Assembly (NCBI GenBank): GCA_018267095.1
Contig: JAFDZC010000019.1
Location: forward strand, 230,680-294,679
Reading direction: 5' to 3'
DNA: 64,000 nucleotides
Source of the DNA: Bacteroidota bacterium
GTDB lineage: Bacteria > Bacteroidota > Bacteroidia > Flavobacteriales > Flavobacteriaceae
Part shown: positions 46,941 through 56,705 of the stretch, in pieces
Position numbering within the stretch: position 1 is the stretch's first letter
How the letters are laid out: each line of letters opens with the position of its first letter
Position numbers and translations under genes: made by a program
Notes under the pieces: generated by a model
Seen by the model: the letters and a program-made list of their open reading frames with translations, nothing else
The model's database searches: none
Told to the model about the DNA's origin: nothing

Positions 46941-48719
46941 TTATAAAGTATTATCCCCGCGCAATTCTCGGTATTTTCGGCGCGCGTCGGTATAGTAAAT
47001 ACTGTCTTCGTGGTGAAAGATAATTTGCTCGTACAACGCTTTGGCCTTGGCGGTATCTTTGAGTTGGTTGTTGTAGATTTCGGCCGAAAAATAATAGGCT
47101 TCGTCTATATAAATTCCGTCTTGGTAATGATCGATGATGGTTTGATATTGCGATAAAGCCGACTGATAATCACCGAGTTTTTCATAGACTTTACCCAAAC
47201 GATACAAAGTAACCGGCTCAATTTCTTGGCCTTTAAAACTTTTAAGAATCGCCTGAAATTGCTCGAGCGCTTGTTGGTTTTTGTTTTGATACAACAAAAA
47301 GTCCGCCTTGGCCAATTGCTTGAGCGCGGTTTGGGTAGAATCGGCGACGGTGTTGTCATTGATGAGCAAAAAATACTCAAGCGCATCATTAGCTATCAGC
47401 TGAGAAGAGGCCGATTTGAGTTCTTTGAATTGTTTTTGCGCCCAAGAAAAATCAGTTTTAAAATAACTCGTGCGCGCTGCCTTAAAACTGGCTTCATGTC
47501 CGACGATGTCATTTTTGAGATCTTCTTCAATTTGCGCGTAATAAATTTGCGCTTGACTAAACTTTTCTTCGTAGAGATAAATATCAGCGAGTTCCATTTT
47601 GACATCGGCTTTCTGGAATTCGTTGAGCGGAAGACTGAGGGCGTTTTTCAGAATGGTCTTTCCGACTTCGGCTTGCGACAGGTGAAAAGCTTTGAAATGC
47701 GCTTGCAAAATCTGCAACGGCAACGAATACGGACTCACGCCAAATTGTTTGATGAGCATATCGAGTTCAGCATCGATGACTGGCAAATCTTTAGCGGTGG
47801 CTCCATCGATTTTGAGTTGCATCAAATACGTATGTGAGCGTATTTTGAGCTCAGTATCTTGGGTGTTTTCAAGCACAAAACCAAAGATTTCTGCTGCAGT
47901 GGTTTTATCGCCTTCTTCAATACACAATTGCGCGAGATTGACAATGTTGGCAAAGGTTTCGGGATTGCGTCGATAAATGGCTTTTTGCTGGATAAAGGCT
48001 TTACCATATTCTTTTTGCTGCACGTAAAACCAACTCAGATATTCATTCCAGAACAAATCTTGGCTTTTCTGAGCTCGGACAAGCAGCGCCTTTCTGAGCG
48101 CTTCGTTGAAGTTGACATCGGCATCTTCGGTCATAAAACGCGTGAGCTGATTTTGAATCATGACGTTGTTTTGCGGATTGCGCTGTGCCTCGGTCAAGAA
48201 CATTTCAATCATCATATCGGTATTGCCCAATTGTCCGTAGAGCAAGGCCATCTGAAAATTAAAATTCAAATTGGGTTCGACTTGCTGAGCTGTTTGATAA
48301 GACTTTAAAGCGTTTTCAAATAAAGAACGTCGCTCAAAAGTGCTCGCAATCATATACACTTCATTTGGGAATTTGACAATTTTATCCAGTGCTTTATCGT
48401 AGTATTTTTGTGCTTGTGCAGTATTTTTTTGCAGCTGATAATTGTAGCCCAATTCAACCCAAAGAGACGCTTGTTGAAAAGTCTTGATGCGGTCTTCGAG
48501 TACTTGTTCGGCTTGTTTGTATTGCTCAAGTTGCTGATAACATTCAATGATGCGCTGAAAATAAATGTAATTGTACGGTTGGGCTTTAAGCAATGATTCG
48601 TAACTCAGGCGTGCCTTTTCAAAATCGCCTTTGTCAAAATAGTTTTGCGCCAATTGCTCGTTTTGCGAAAACACCATTCCGCAACAAAGCACAGCAAGCA
48701 ACAAAACAATCTTTTTCAT
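46941..48719 (-). CDS. Secreted TPR-repeat protein
   Basis: The 592-residue protein has a signal peptide (MKKIVLLLAVLCCGMVFSQ) and is helical throughout, with many TPR motifs: YFDKGDFEKARLSYESLLKA, YKQAEQVLEDRI, YRLGKVYEKLGDYQSALSQY and AEIYNNQLKDTAKAKALYEQ. It is a likely periplasmic protein-binding scaffold. It sits between serS and DUF4286 in a same-strand series. Confidence 0.92.
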   Translation of the reverse strand: MKKIVLLLAVLCCGMVFSQNEQLAQNYFDKGDFEKARLSYESLLKAQPYNYIYFQRIIECYQQLEQYKQAEQVLEDRIKTFQQASLWVELGYNYQLQKNTAQAQKYYDKALDKIVKFPNEVYMIASTFERRSLFENALKSYQTAQQVEPNLNFNFQMALLYGQLGNTDMMIEMFLTEAQRNPQNNVMIQNQLTRFMTEDADVNFNEALRKALLVRAQKSQDLFWNEYLSWFYVQQKEYGKAFIQQKAIYRRNPETFANIVNLAQLCIEEGDKTTAAEIFGFVLENTQDTELKIRSHTYLMQLKIDGATAKDLPVIDAELDMLIKQFGVSPYSLPLQILQAHFKAFHLSQAEVGKTILKNALSLPLNEFQKADVKMELADIYLYEEKFSQAQIYYAQIEEDLKNDIVGHEASFKAARTSYFKTDFSWAQKQFKELKSASSQLIANDALEYFLLINDNTVADSTQTALKQLAKADFLLYQNKNQQALEQFQAILKSFKGQEIEPVTLYRLGKVYEKLGDYQSALSQYQTIIDHYQDGIYIDEAYYFSAEIYNNQLKDTAKAKALYEQIIFHHEDSIYYTDARRKYRELRGDNTL

Positions 48720-48797
48720 GAATCAGCAAACAATTAAGGTTGTTCTAAGATATTGGTTTTAACCGCAAACTTATCACAAGTGTAAAAAGATTAACTT

Positions 48798-50069
48798 TTA
48801 GTTGATGATATCAAAGCCGGTGTACGGACGCAACACTTCGGGCACAACAATCCCATCGGGCGTTTGATAATTCTCAATGATTCCGGCCAAAACGCGTGGC
48901 AAAGCCAAAGCACTTCCGTTGAGTGTATGCGCCAAATGGTTTTTGCCGTTGGCATCGCGATAACGCAATTTGAGTCGGTTGGCTTGGAAGGTTTCAAAAT
49001 TCGATACCGAACTGATTTCGAGCCAACGATCTTGCGCGGTTGAGAACACTTCAAAATCATAAGTCAAAGCCGAGGTAAAGCCCATATCACCACCGCATAA
49101 ACGCAAAATTCGATACGGAAGTTTGAGCTCGCGCAGCAAGGTTTTTACATGTTCGACCATGCCGTCTAAAGCTTCATAAGATTTATCGGGATGCTCGATG
49201 CGTACGATTTCGACTTTGTCAAACTGGTGTAAACGGTTCAGTCCGCGTACATGCGAACCATAAGATCCTGCCTCGCGACGGAAGCACGGCGTATATCCGG
49301 TACACAAAACAGGCAATTCGCTCTCCGGCAAAATAACATCGCGGTATAAATTGGTCACCGGAACTTCAGCCGTTGGAATCAAGTACAAATCATCAATGCC
49401 TACGTGGTACATTTGGCCTTCTTTGTCCGGCAATTGTCCCGTTCCGTAGCCTGAAGCTTCGTTGACCAAATGCGGCACTTGAAATTCTTTGTAGCCGGCT
49501 TCGGTGTTTTTGTCTAAGAAATAACTGATCAGTGCACGTTGCAAACGCGCTCCTTTGCCTTTATACACCGGAAAACCTGCTCCGGTGATTTTCACACCGA
49601 GTTCAAAATCGACGATGTCATATTTTTTGAGCAATTCCCAATGCGGTTGCGCGCCTTCATGCAAAGTCGGGATTTCGCCTTCTTGATGAACGGTCAGGTT
49701 GTCATCAGCCGTTTTGCCCGGAGGAACGATATCAGCAGGCAAATTAGGTAACGTGTATAGCTTTTGCGTAAGCTCATGTGCCAAGGCATCGACTTTTTCT
49801 GAAAGCTCTTTGCTTTGTTCTTTGAGCAAAACAGTTTTTTCTTTGAGAATCGCTGCTTTGGATTGCTCGCCGCTTTTCATAAGCTGACCAATAGATGCCG
49901 ATAGTTTGTTAGATTCTGAAAGCGTGTTGTCTAATTCAACTTGGGCAGCTCTGCGCGCCTCGTCCATTTCAACAATTTCAGACACCGTTGCACGCGCATC
50001 GAGGTTGCGTTTGGCCAATGCCTGGATCACTTTTTCTTGATTTTCTCTAATAAATCCGATCTGTAACAT
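48798..50069 (-). CDS. serS: Seryl-tRNA synthetase
   Basis: SerRS charges tRNA-Ser. The 423-residue product starts MLQIGFIRENQEKVIQALAK, followed by the long antiparallel coiled coil (about residues 30-100), then the class II core: motif 2 TPCFRREAGSYG, RGLNRLHQFDKVE, and motif 3 LNGSALALPRVLAGIIENYQ. The frame is open 11 residues further, but the conserved start is ATG 50069. It is the first gene of the minus-strand series ending at proC. Confidence 0.97.
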   Translation of the reverse strand: MLQIGFIRENQEKVIQALAKRNLDARATVSEIVEMDEARRAAQVELDNTLSESNKLSASIGQLMKSGEQSKAAILKEKTVLLKEQSKELSEKVDALAHELTQKLYTLPNLPADIVPPGKTADDNLTVHQEGEIPTLHEGAQPHWELLKKYDIVDFELGVKITGAGFPVYKGKGARLQRALISYFLDKNTEAGYKEFQVPHLVNEASGYGTGQLPDKEGQMYHVGIDDLYLIPTAEVPVTNLYRDVILPESELPVLCTGYTPCFRREAGSYGSHVRGLNRLHQFDKVEIVRIEHPDKSYEALDGMVEHVKTLLRELKLPYRILRLCGGDMGFTSALTYDFEVFSTAQDRWLEISSVSNFETFQANRLKLRYRDANGKNHLAHTLNGSALALPRVLAGIIENYQTPDGIVVPEVLRPYTGFDIIN

Positions 50070-50099
50070 GTTATTGGTTTTAAATTGCGTTAAGCAGCG

Positions 50100-50107
50100 C
50101 AAATGTA
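50100..50107 (-). promoter_or_regulatory. Possible -7 box of serS
   Basis: The minus strand reads TACATTTG (TAnnTTTG), about 30 bases before the serS ATG. No -33 TTG at the usual distance. Confidence 0.45.
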
Positions 50108-50236
50108 ATAAATGATTTGCTTATCGTAGTGAGAAATTGACAAATAGCAGGATTTCTGATATCTGGCATTAATTTGCTGAAAATTAACAACTGTAGTTTG
50201 AATTATTGATTAAATTCGCCAAAAAAATTTTGTAAA

Positions 50237-52210
50237 ATGAAAAAATTATACCTGCTACTTGCTCTGCTTCCATGTGTTCAATTGTCGGCACAAACGCTGG
50301 ATAAAGAATTTGAGGATTTGGTCGCCGCAGAGAGAAAATCTGCTTCAAAAAGAATGGCAGTGGTTGTCAATCCAGACACTTATAATTATGATGTGACTTA
50401 TCATAAACTTGAATTCAAAGTGGATCCAGCCAATTTATATATCGACGGAAAAGTAACCACCACCTATACCGCTGTGACCGATATGACCACTTTGGTTTTT
50501 GACTTAGCGCGCATTACCGATACTTCTGATCCGAATTATGCCACACAAATTGAAGTAAGTTCGGTAAAAATGAACAACAACAATTTGGCTTTTACGCGCA
50601 ACGACGAAGAAATCATCATTACCTTACCGACCACACAAACCGCAGGAACTTCAGCCACGGTTGAAATTACTTATGCCGGTGCTCCGGCCGGAAGCGGTTT
50701 TGGCTCGTTTATTACAGACAACCATAACGGAACTCCGGTTCTGTGGACGCTTTCAGAACCATTTGGCGCACGCGATTGGTGGCCTTGCAAACAAGATTTG
50801 AACGACAAAGCCAACTCTATTGATGTGTATATTACGGCTCCTAGTGAATACAATTCAGTGTCCAATGGTTTGCAACAATCTAAAACAGACAATGGCGACG
50901 GCACTTCGACTACTCATTTTCACCACGGATACCCAATTGCTGCTTATTTGATTGCCATGGCCGTGACCAATTATCAGATTTATGAGCAACAAGCCGGATT
51001 GGGAACCGCTGAGAGTCCGTTTTTTCCGATTGTCAATTATATGTATCCCGAAACGGCTCCAACCAACACCAACAGTGTAGCTATAACTCCAACCATTTTA
51101 AATTTTTATGAAACCAAGTTTGGTCCTTATCCGTTTAGAAATGAAAAATACGGACATGCTCAATTTGCTTGGGGCGGCGGAATGGAACACACCACTGTTT
51201 CATTTATGACGGCCGGGAACAATGGTGCTTATTCAAGAAGCTTAATTGCACACGAAATGGGTCATCAATGGTTTGGTGATAAGGTTACTTGTGGCAGCTG
51301 GAAAGACATTTGGCTCAACGAGGGTTTTGCCACTTATTTGGCCTCGATGACCATTGAATTTTTAGATGGTGATGCTGCCTTTGTCAACAACAAAAACAGC
51401 ATGATTACATCAATCACTAGTAGCCCGAATGGTGCTATTTACATGACCGATACCGAAGCACTAAATGTGAATCGAATTTTCAGCAGCAGACTTTCGTACA
51501 ACAAAGGCGCTATGGTGCTCCATATGTTGCGATTTAAATTGGGCGACACTGATTTCTTTCAAGGTTTGCGCAATTATTTAAGCGATCCGAATTTAGCTTA
51601 TGGCTATGCGTTAACTCCGAATTTGAAAGTACATTTAGAAAACGCCTCAGGGCTTGATTTAACTGACTTTTTTAACGACTGGGTATACAACCAAGGATAT
51701 CCGATTTACACCATCAGCGCACGAATGATTGCTCCAGGCCAGGCGCGTATTACACTAAATCAAACACAATCTGACCCATCTGTGAGTTTCTTTGAACTTC
51801 CTGTTCCGGTTCGTTTGACAGGAAGCGGTGGTCAACAGCAAGATTACGTTTTAAACAATACGACCAACGGTCAGCAGTTTGTAGTGAACGTTCCGTTTAA
51901 TGCTACCGGAATTGAATTCAACCCGAAAAAAGATATTATTTCAAAAAACAGTACGGCTACTTTGGCGGCAGATGCTTTTGAATTTGAGGCAACTGCAACC
52001 GTTTATCCAAATCCGGCTACTGACGAGTTGCATATAGTGGTTCCGCAAAACCAAACGCTTCAATCAGTTGTTTTGTACAATGCTTTGGGACAAAAAATAG
52101 GCGTTTACCATACTGAAAAAGTAAACCTGAATGGTTTGTCCGCCGGCATGTACAGCGCTGAAATCATGACCAATTATGGTCGCTTGCTTAAAAAATTCAT
52201 AAAAAAATAA
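50237..52210 (+). CDS. M1-family metallopeptidase with T9SS sorting domain
   Basis: The 657-residue protein has a signal peptide (MKKLYLLLALLPCVQLSAQ), the M1 N-terminal beta domain, the exopeptidase-like motif WGGGMEHTTVSF, the zinc site HEMGHQWFGD with the third ligand in WLNEGFATYLA, and a catalytic Tyr candidate in RLSYNKGAMVLHML. The last 75 residues (VYPNPATDELHIVVPQNQ, LYNALGQKIGVY, LSAGMYSAEI) are a T9SS type A sorting domain. It is therefore an exported aminopeptidase acting outside the cell. Confidence 0.96.
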   Translation: MKKLYLLLALLPCVQLSAQTLDKEFEDLVAAERKSASKRMAVVVNPDTYNYDVTYHKLEFKVDPANLYIDGKVTTTYTAVTDMTTLVFDLARITDTSDPNYATQIEVSSVKMNNNNLAFTRNDEEIIITLPTTQTAGTSATVEITYAGAPAGSGFGSFITDNHNGTPVLWTLSEPFGARDWWPCKQDLNDKANSIDVYITAPSEYNSVSNGLQQSKTDNGDGTSTTHFHHGYPIAAYLIAMAVTNYQIYEQQAGLGTAESPFFPIVNYMYPETAPTNTNSVAITPTILNFYETKFGPYPFRNEKYGHAQFAWGGGMEHTTVSFMTAGNNGAYSRSLIAHEMGHQWFGDKVTCGSWKDIWLNEGFATYLASMTIEFLDGDAAFVNNKNSMITSITSSPNGAIYMTDTEALNVNRIFSSRLSYNKGAMVLHMLRFKLGDTDFFQGLRNYLSDPNLAYGYALTPNLKVHLENASGLDLTDFFNDWVYNQGYPIYTISARMIAPGQARITLNQTQSDPSVSFFELPVPVRLTGSGGQQQDYVLNNTTNGQQFVVNVPFNATGIEFNPKKDIISKNSTATLAADAFEFEATATVYPNPATDELHIVVPQNQTLQSVVLYNALGQKIGVYHTEKVNLNGLSAGMYSAEIMTNYGRLLKKFIKK

Positions 52211-52250
52211 GTCTCACGCCGAATCACATCGGTTCGTGAATAGAAAACCT

Positions 52251-52258
52251 TACTTTTG
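52251..52258 (+). promoter_or_regulatory. Likely -7 box of rseP
   Basis: TACTTTTG fits TAnnTTTG, 28 bases before the rseP ATG at 52286. It overlaps the longer open frame and supports the internal start. Confidence 0.5.
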
Positions 52259-52285
52259 TGCGCTCAAAACGCATTAAAACACACT

Positions 52286-53629
52286 ATGGAAATTGCCATC
52301 AAACTCTCTCAGTTCTTGTTAAGCTTATCCTTGTTGATTATCTTACACGAACTAGGACACTTCATCCCGGCCAAACTTTTTAAAACCCGCGTAGAAAAAT
52401 TCTATTTATTCTTTGATGTTAAATATTCATTGCTCAAAAAGAAAATCGGCGAAACCGAATACGGTATCGGTTGGTTGCCTTTGGGCGGATACGTGAAAAT
52501 TTCGGGGATGATTGACGAAAGCATGGATGTTGAGCAAATGGCGCTTCCGGCGCAACCGTGGGAATTCCGCTCTAAACCGGCTTGGCAAAGACTCATCATC
52601 ATGCTCGGTGGGGTAACGGTCAATTTTATTTTGGCGTTTATCATTTACATCGGAATGGCCTTTTTTTATGGCGATTTATATTTAAACAATTCTGAGCTTA
52701 AAGACGGAATTGCTGTGACTTCAGAAGTCGGTGAGCATATGGGATTTAAAACCGGCGATAAAATTGTATCGATTGACGGTGAGACGAATTTGCGTTTTGA
52801 AGAAATTCCGAATAAAATTTTGTTTTCAAAAAATGTCGTCATCAACAGAAATGGCCAGCAAATGACATTGAAAATGCCGGCAGACTTAATTGACAAACTC
52901 CTCAAGGGCGAAAAGAAACCTTTTATTGAATGGCGCGAACCCTTTATGGTAGGCATGGTTTCAGACTCATCGGCCAATAAAGATGTTTTGAAAGTTAAAG
53001 ATGTGATGCGTTCCATCAATGGTATGGAAACCAAATATGCCGATCAGGTTGTTGAAATCGCCAAAGCCAATAAAGGAAAAACGCTTCCGGCAGTAGTCTT
53101 GCGCGATGAAAAAGAAGTTCCGATTCATTTACACATTTCACCGGCCGGAAAACTTGAAGTTTATGCTGCTTCTTTAGGTGTGGAAAGTCTTGAAAAATTA
53201 GGCGTTTACAAATTCAGCAAACAAGAATACGGTTTCTTTGAATCGTTCCCGGTGGGCATTGAAAAAGGGAAAAATCAACTCATTGGTTACGGTAAACAGC
53301 TCAAAGCCATCTTCAATCCGAGTACCGGAGCCTACAAAGGCGTGGGCGGATTCAAAGCTATTTTTGATATTTTCCCGAAAAGTTGGAGCTGGGAAATATT
53401 CTGGAATATCACTGCTTTGTTATCCATTATGTTGGGCGTGATGAACTTGTTGCCGATTCCGGCACTTGATGGTGGACACGTAATGTTCTTGCTCTATGAA
53501 ATGATCAGCGGCCGCAAGCCCAGCGACAAATTCATGGAATATGCCCAAATGGTTGGCTTTGTGCTCTTAATCAGTTTATTGGTGTTTGCCAACGGAAACG
53601 ACATTTATAAAGCTATTTTTCACAAATAA
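52286..53629 (+). CDS. rseP: RIP site-2 metalloprotease RseP
   Basis: RseP cleaves transmembrane substrates, such as anti-sigma factors, inside the inner membrane. The 447-residue product starts MEIAIKLSQFLLSL, has the zinc site ILHELGHFIPAK in the first helix, a PDZ-like region (about 125-330, GFKTGDKIVSIDGE), and the second catalytic motif NLLPIPALDGGHVMF near the C-terminus. The frame is open 10 residues upstream (from 52256), but that part overlaps a -7 box. Coupled membrane-bound anti-sigma substrates would be consistent with the sigma/membrane-protein pair at 14 kb, which is only a guess. Confidence 0.95.
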   Translation: MEIAIKLSQFLLSLSLLIILHELGHFIPAKLFKTRVEKFYLFFDVKYSLLKKKIGETEYGIGWLPLGGYVKISGMIDESMDVEQMALPAQPWEFRSKPAWQRLIIMLGGVTVNFILAFIIYIGMAFFYGDLYLNNSELKDGIAVTSEVGEHMGFKTGDKIVSIDGETNLRFEEIPNKILFSKNVVINRNGQQMTLKMPADLIDKLLKGEKKPFIEWREPFMVGMVSDSSANKDVLKVKDVMRSINGMETKYADQVVEIAKANKGKTLPAVVLRDEKEVPIHLHISPAGKLEVYAASLGVESLEKLGVYKFSKQEYGFFESFPVGIEKGKNQLIGYGKQLKAIFNPSTGAYKGVGGFKAIFDIFPKSWSWEIFWNITALLSIMLGVMNLLPIPALDGGHVMFLLYEMISGRKPSDKFMEYAQMVGFVLLISLLVFANGNDIYKAIFHK

Positions 53630-53656
53630 TATTTTTTGAAAATTTTGCGGTTTTTA

Positions 53657-53687
53657 TTTGCTTAAAATATTTTTCGCATTATATTTG
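53657..53687 (+). promoter_or_regulatory. Consensus promoter of tRNA-Asn
   Basis: TTTG (53657-53660), 19 bases, TATATTTG (53680-53687) match the Bacteroidetes consensus exactly, 25 bases before the tRNA. Confidence 0.8.
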
Positions 53688-53712
53688 CACCGCTTTTAAA
53701 GGCAACACGCCT

Positions 53713-53786
53713 TCCTCCTTAGCTCAGTTGGTTAGAGCATCTGACTGTTAATCAGAGGGTCCTTGGTTCGAGCCCAAGAGGGGGAG
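53713..53786 (+). tRNA. tRNA-Asn (anticodon GTT)
   Basis: A full cloverleaf is visible: acceptor arms TCCTCCT and AGGGGGA, D-arm GCTC...GAGC, anticodon stem TCTGA/TCAGA around CTGTTAA (GTT), and T-arm CTTGG TTCGAGC CCAAG. The 3' CCA is not encoded in full (GCA follows the acceptor stem). Confidence 0.97.
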
Positions 53787-53799
53787 CAAGCAACAACAA

Positions 53800-53828
53800 G
53801 CCTTCACAGAAATGTGAGGGCTTTTTTT
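53800..53828 (+). terminator. Terminator after tRNA-Asn
   Basis: GCCTTCACA and TGTGAGGGC form a 9-bp stem (one G-U) with a GAAA tetraloop, followed by seven T's. Confidence 0.88.
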
Positions 53829-54293
53829 ATGGTTTGGGTTAAACATGGGTAAAACAATTTATTGCTCCTTCCTGTTCTTGACTAAAATAAAGCAGCATGG
53901 ATAAAACCTATCGCTCAATGGTCTTTTGAAAGTGTTTTCTTTCTTGGTAAACTAAACCCCCTCTCTTAGTCACTCAATCATCAAGACTTGTTGTCAAAAG
54001 GTTATGTTTGTCTTTATTATACAGCTGTATGTAATCATTTTGAATTTACTAAGACCGCAGACCCAACGTATAAAGATGCATCTGTTTTTAATAAATCCAT
54101 TACTGCTCAGACTGCCTTTTGAACGCACTTCATGAATTAATGGATGCCATTGTCTATTATCCGGCAAACTCTGTGAAAGTGCATTTCTAGCTGCTGAGCG
54201 GATGAAATGTATCGACAAAAACATTGACCTTTCTTCTATTTTTATGGCTGGTTTCAGGTGTAAAAAAATATGTTCTGCTCAACTCGATTAATC
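53829..54293. other. Gene-poor stretch between tRNA-Asn and a lipoprotein gene
   Basis: About 465 bases without a convincing gene. A 76-codon frame on the minus strand (53994-54224) has no recognisable motif and poor coding character. No intact integrase, direct repeat of the tRNA end, or transposase was recognised. It might be a remnant, but nothing in it can be named. Confidence 0.5.
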
Positions 54294-55253
54294 ATGAAAA
54301 ACTTCATTTTTACCTTCAGTTTTATTTTTGTTTTCTTTTCATTTTTCTCTTGCTCAAAAGATGACAGCAATAACAACAGTAATAATACAAATCAAAACTT
54401 TACTTTAAAAGTTGATGGGGTAAGCAAGACCTTTCAAATTCAGGCAACAAAAATTAACGGAGTAATCAATGTTGTGGGCACCTCGACTTCTTCTTCAAAA
54501 ACCAGCATCACAGAAACTTTTTCATTTATAGCTTATGAAGATCCGCTATTAAACCGCGTGTTCTCGTTTTCTTACACTTTGAATGGAGTAAACTATTATT
54601 CTGACAATAACTTTGTAAGCAATTTATCAGAACACAGTGGCGGAAAACTCAAGGGCTCCTTGAGCGGTGTTTTGACTAATCCCAACAATGCGGGTCAAAC
54701 AAAAACCATCACCGATTGTAGTTTTGATTTTTCATACACCCAAGAAAACTCAGGATCTGACGACATCAGCAATGAATTACACATGAGTTTCAGCACGCCT
54801 GATTGGAATCGATTTATCAATTGCGACTTGTTGAATTTAAGTCCGTGGCCAATAGATGAAAGCCTCAATTATGTAACTGCAACCTCGGCATCTACAAACC
54901 AAAGCTTTTACTTTTCAATTCCTGCGGATAGCTCGGCTATGGTATTAAGCTCAAATCTAAAAAAGTACTACATCCGAGACCATGGAATGCCCAATTTTCA
55001 AAGCCCTTTTGAGTTCTCACAGAAATTACCGCTAAACCCTTCAAGCAATATTCGCTTGATTAGTTCAGAAGGAATCAACGCCAATAGCTATAATGAAGTT
55101 GCTGCGATTAGTTATGTAGGCAGTGAGACCAATTTTGCCGTTTTTAAAGTAAAATGTAGGTATAAAATGATTGCTTATCAGAGTAATGATCCAAGTAATA
55201 CAAAAGTTGTAACCGGAACCTATCATCTAAAAGTAAGAACTTCTAAAAATTAA
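54294..55253 (+). CDS. Lipoprotein of unknown function
   Basis: The 319-residue protein has a lipoprotein signal (FIFVFFSFFSC, Cys20) followed by an Asp/Asn-rich tether (SKDDSNNNSNNTN). The rest is beta-rich with NFTLKVDGVSKTF near the start. The upstream in-frame start at 54270 adds eight residues before the signal and is not used. No family was recognised. It is convergent with the SQR-like gene, with 32 bases between stops. Confidence 0.8.
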   Translation: MKNFIFTFSFIFVFFSFFSCSKDDSNNNSNNTNQNFTLKVDGVSKTFQIQATKINGVINVVGTSTSSSKTSITETFSFIAYEDPLLNRVFSFSYTLNGVNYYSDNNFVSNLSEHSGGKLKGSLSGVLTNPNNAGQTKTITDCSFDFSYTQENSGSDDISNELHMSFSTPDWNRFINCDLLNLSPWPIDESLNYVTATSASTNQSFYFSIPADSSAMVLSSNLKKYYIRDHGMPNFQSPFEFSQKLPLNPSSNIRLISSEGINANSYNEVAAISYVGSETNFAVFKVKCRYKMIAYQSNDPSNTKVVTGTYHLKVRTSKN

Positions 55254-55285
55254 TTGGCTCAGATTTTCACATACTGTATACTTCT

Positions 55286-56488
55286 CTACGGCAAAAAAGC
55301 ATAGCCTCTTTTGGTTTTCCACAGAAAGTATTTTTCGAGCAAAACTTTGCTGAAGTCATAGAGTACATTCGGAATCATCAGCGCAATAGTTCTGGGTTTG
55401 AACAAATGATTTGAAAAAATAATCACTTCTTTTTTGCCGCAATCCATAATACAAACTCCGGGAATTTTGCCCCAAGCTTTTTGTTTTAAATCTGTTCTGC
55501 CTTGGCTAACACGTATGATGTTTTCGGCAACAATCTTTCCGGTTTCATCAGAAGGATAACCCGTTTTTGGGCTGGCAAACGGAATGGTTTTAGGGGTAAA
55601 CGGCAACTTGACATCCACAGCAATTCCGGCCGCCCAAACATCCGGAACCGTTAAATGTCGGTAATCATCACCCACCGGAATATAACCGTTGACGGTTGCC
55701 TGCAAAGTGGGTGATTGCCCAACAAAATCAACGCCCACAAACGGCGGCATCAACATCGTGAACTTACTCGGCAAAACCTCACCGGTTGACAAAACAACAG
55801 CATCGGGTTTAACTTCTTTTACCCCAACTTGTGTGCGGTAGTGAATGTGAAACATCTTCATAAAAGCTTTGAGCATTCCTTCGCCCAAAGGCATCCCATC
55901 AATACCGAAATGACCCAAATAATCCTCGGGCGTAATCCAATATAAATCTACTTTTTTGCGGATGTTTTGTTCGCGCAACCATTTCTCAACATTAAACAAA
56001 AACTCATAAGCTGCGCCCATACAACCCGCGTTTTGTGTAGCACCAATCACTATTGGCCCCGGATTGGCTTTAAAATCTTCTAGGGCTTTTCTGGTTTTCA
56101 TCGCTCCATTAGGCGTTCCGATATAATGTGCATGCTCTTGAACACCCGGAGCAATGTCGTATTTAACTTTTGGACCGGTGGCTACTACCAAATAATCGTA
56201 TGCATAATCTCCGTGATCGGTTTTGACTACTTTTTGGTTGGTATCAACAGAAAGAGCTTCAGCATGAACAAAATCAACTCCTTTTTGGGTCAAAATTTTA
56301 TCTTTTCTAAACGAGATATCTTTGATGTCCCTTCTGCCAAAAGGCACCCAAATCAGCGACGGAATAAATAAAAACAGCGGAGATTTATCAATCAAAATAA
56401 CTTTGTGGTTTTGTTTTCCTTTTCGTTTGAGCTCCAAAGCTGTTGTCATCCCGGCAAAGCTTCCTCCTATTATAACAGTTGTTTTCAT
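55286..56488 (-). CDS. Sulfide:quinone oxidoreductase-like FAD flavoprotein
   Basis: The 400-residue protein has the FAD-binding IIGGSFAGMTTALELKRKG, a second Rossmann segment YLVVATGPKVKYD, and GVDFVGQSP near the quinone site. Two cysteines fit the SQR redox pair: Cys156 in GATQNAGCMGAAYEF and Cys346 in GVCIMDCG; the third SQR Cys (near residue 128) is absent. It probably oxidises sulfide or a related donor and passes electrons to quinone at the membrane. NDH-2-type or flavocytochrome-c-like activity is the alternative. It is divergent from the FecA-like receptor. Confidence 0.85.
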   Translation of the reverse strand: MKTTVIIGGSFAGMTTALELKRKGKQNHKVILIDKSPLFLFIPSLIWVPFGRRDIKDISFRKDKILTQKGVDFVHAEALSVDTNQKVVKTDHGDYAYDYLVVATGPKVKYDIAPGVQEHAHYIGTPNGAMKTRKALEDFKANPGPIVIGATQNAGCMGAAYEFLFNVEKWLREQNIRKKVDLYWITPEDYLGHFGIDGMPLGEGMLKAFMKMFHIHYRTQVGVKEVKPDAVVLSTGEVLPSKFTMLMPPFVGVDFVGQSPTLQATVNGYIPVGDDYRHLTVPDVWAAGIAVDVKLPFTPKTIPFASPKTGYPSDETGKIVAENIIRVSQGRTDLKQKAWGKIPGVCIMDCGKKEVIIFSNHLFKPRTIALMIPNVLYDFSKVLLEKYFLWKTKRGYAFLP

Positions 56489-56651
56489 TTGTTGTGAATT
56501 TGTACTTCAAAATTAAGGTTTGAAAATCGAGCCGAATGTGTCAAATGTCACGTATAGCATAAGTTTTTAGGGCTACAATTTGACTGATAAATCTTTGTTG
56601 AAATTCAATAATCGGACAAATGTTAAAAGCGAAAAATATTATTATTTATAA

Positions 56652-56682
56652 TTTGTCTAAATAAATATAGATTGTATTTTTG
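56652..56682 (+). promoter_or_regulatory. Consensus promoter of the FecA-like receptor
   Basis: TTTG (56652-56655), 19 bases, TATTTTTG (56675-56682) match the Bacteroidetes consensus. The predicted leader is about 15 bases. Confidence 0.7.
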
Positions 56683-56705
56683 CTCGCGAATCAAACAATC
56701 CTATT

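Noticed and set aside
47226-48308. Plus-strand frames of up to 203 codons antisense to the TPR protein
   Set aside because: Leu/Phe-rich antisense shadows of a helical repeat gene; no promoter or motif.
53994-54224. 76-codon frame on the minus strand after tRNA-Asn
   Set aside because: No motif, no promoter or coupling, and amino-acid pattern unlike the neighbouring coding genes.
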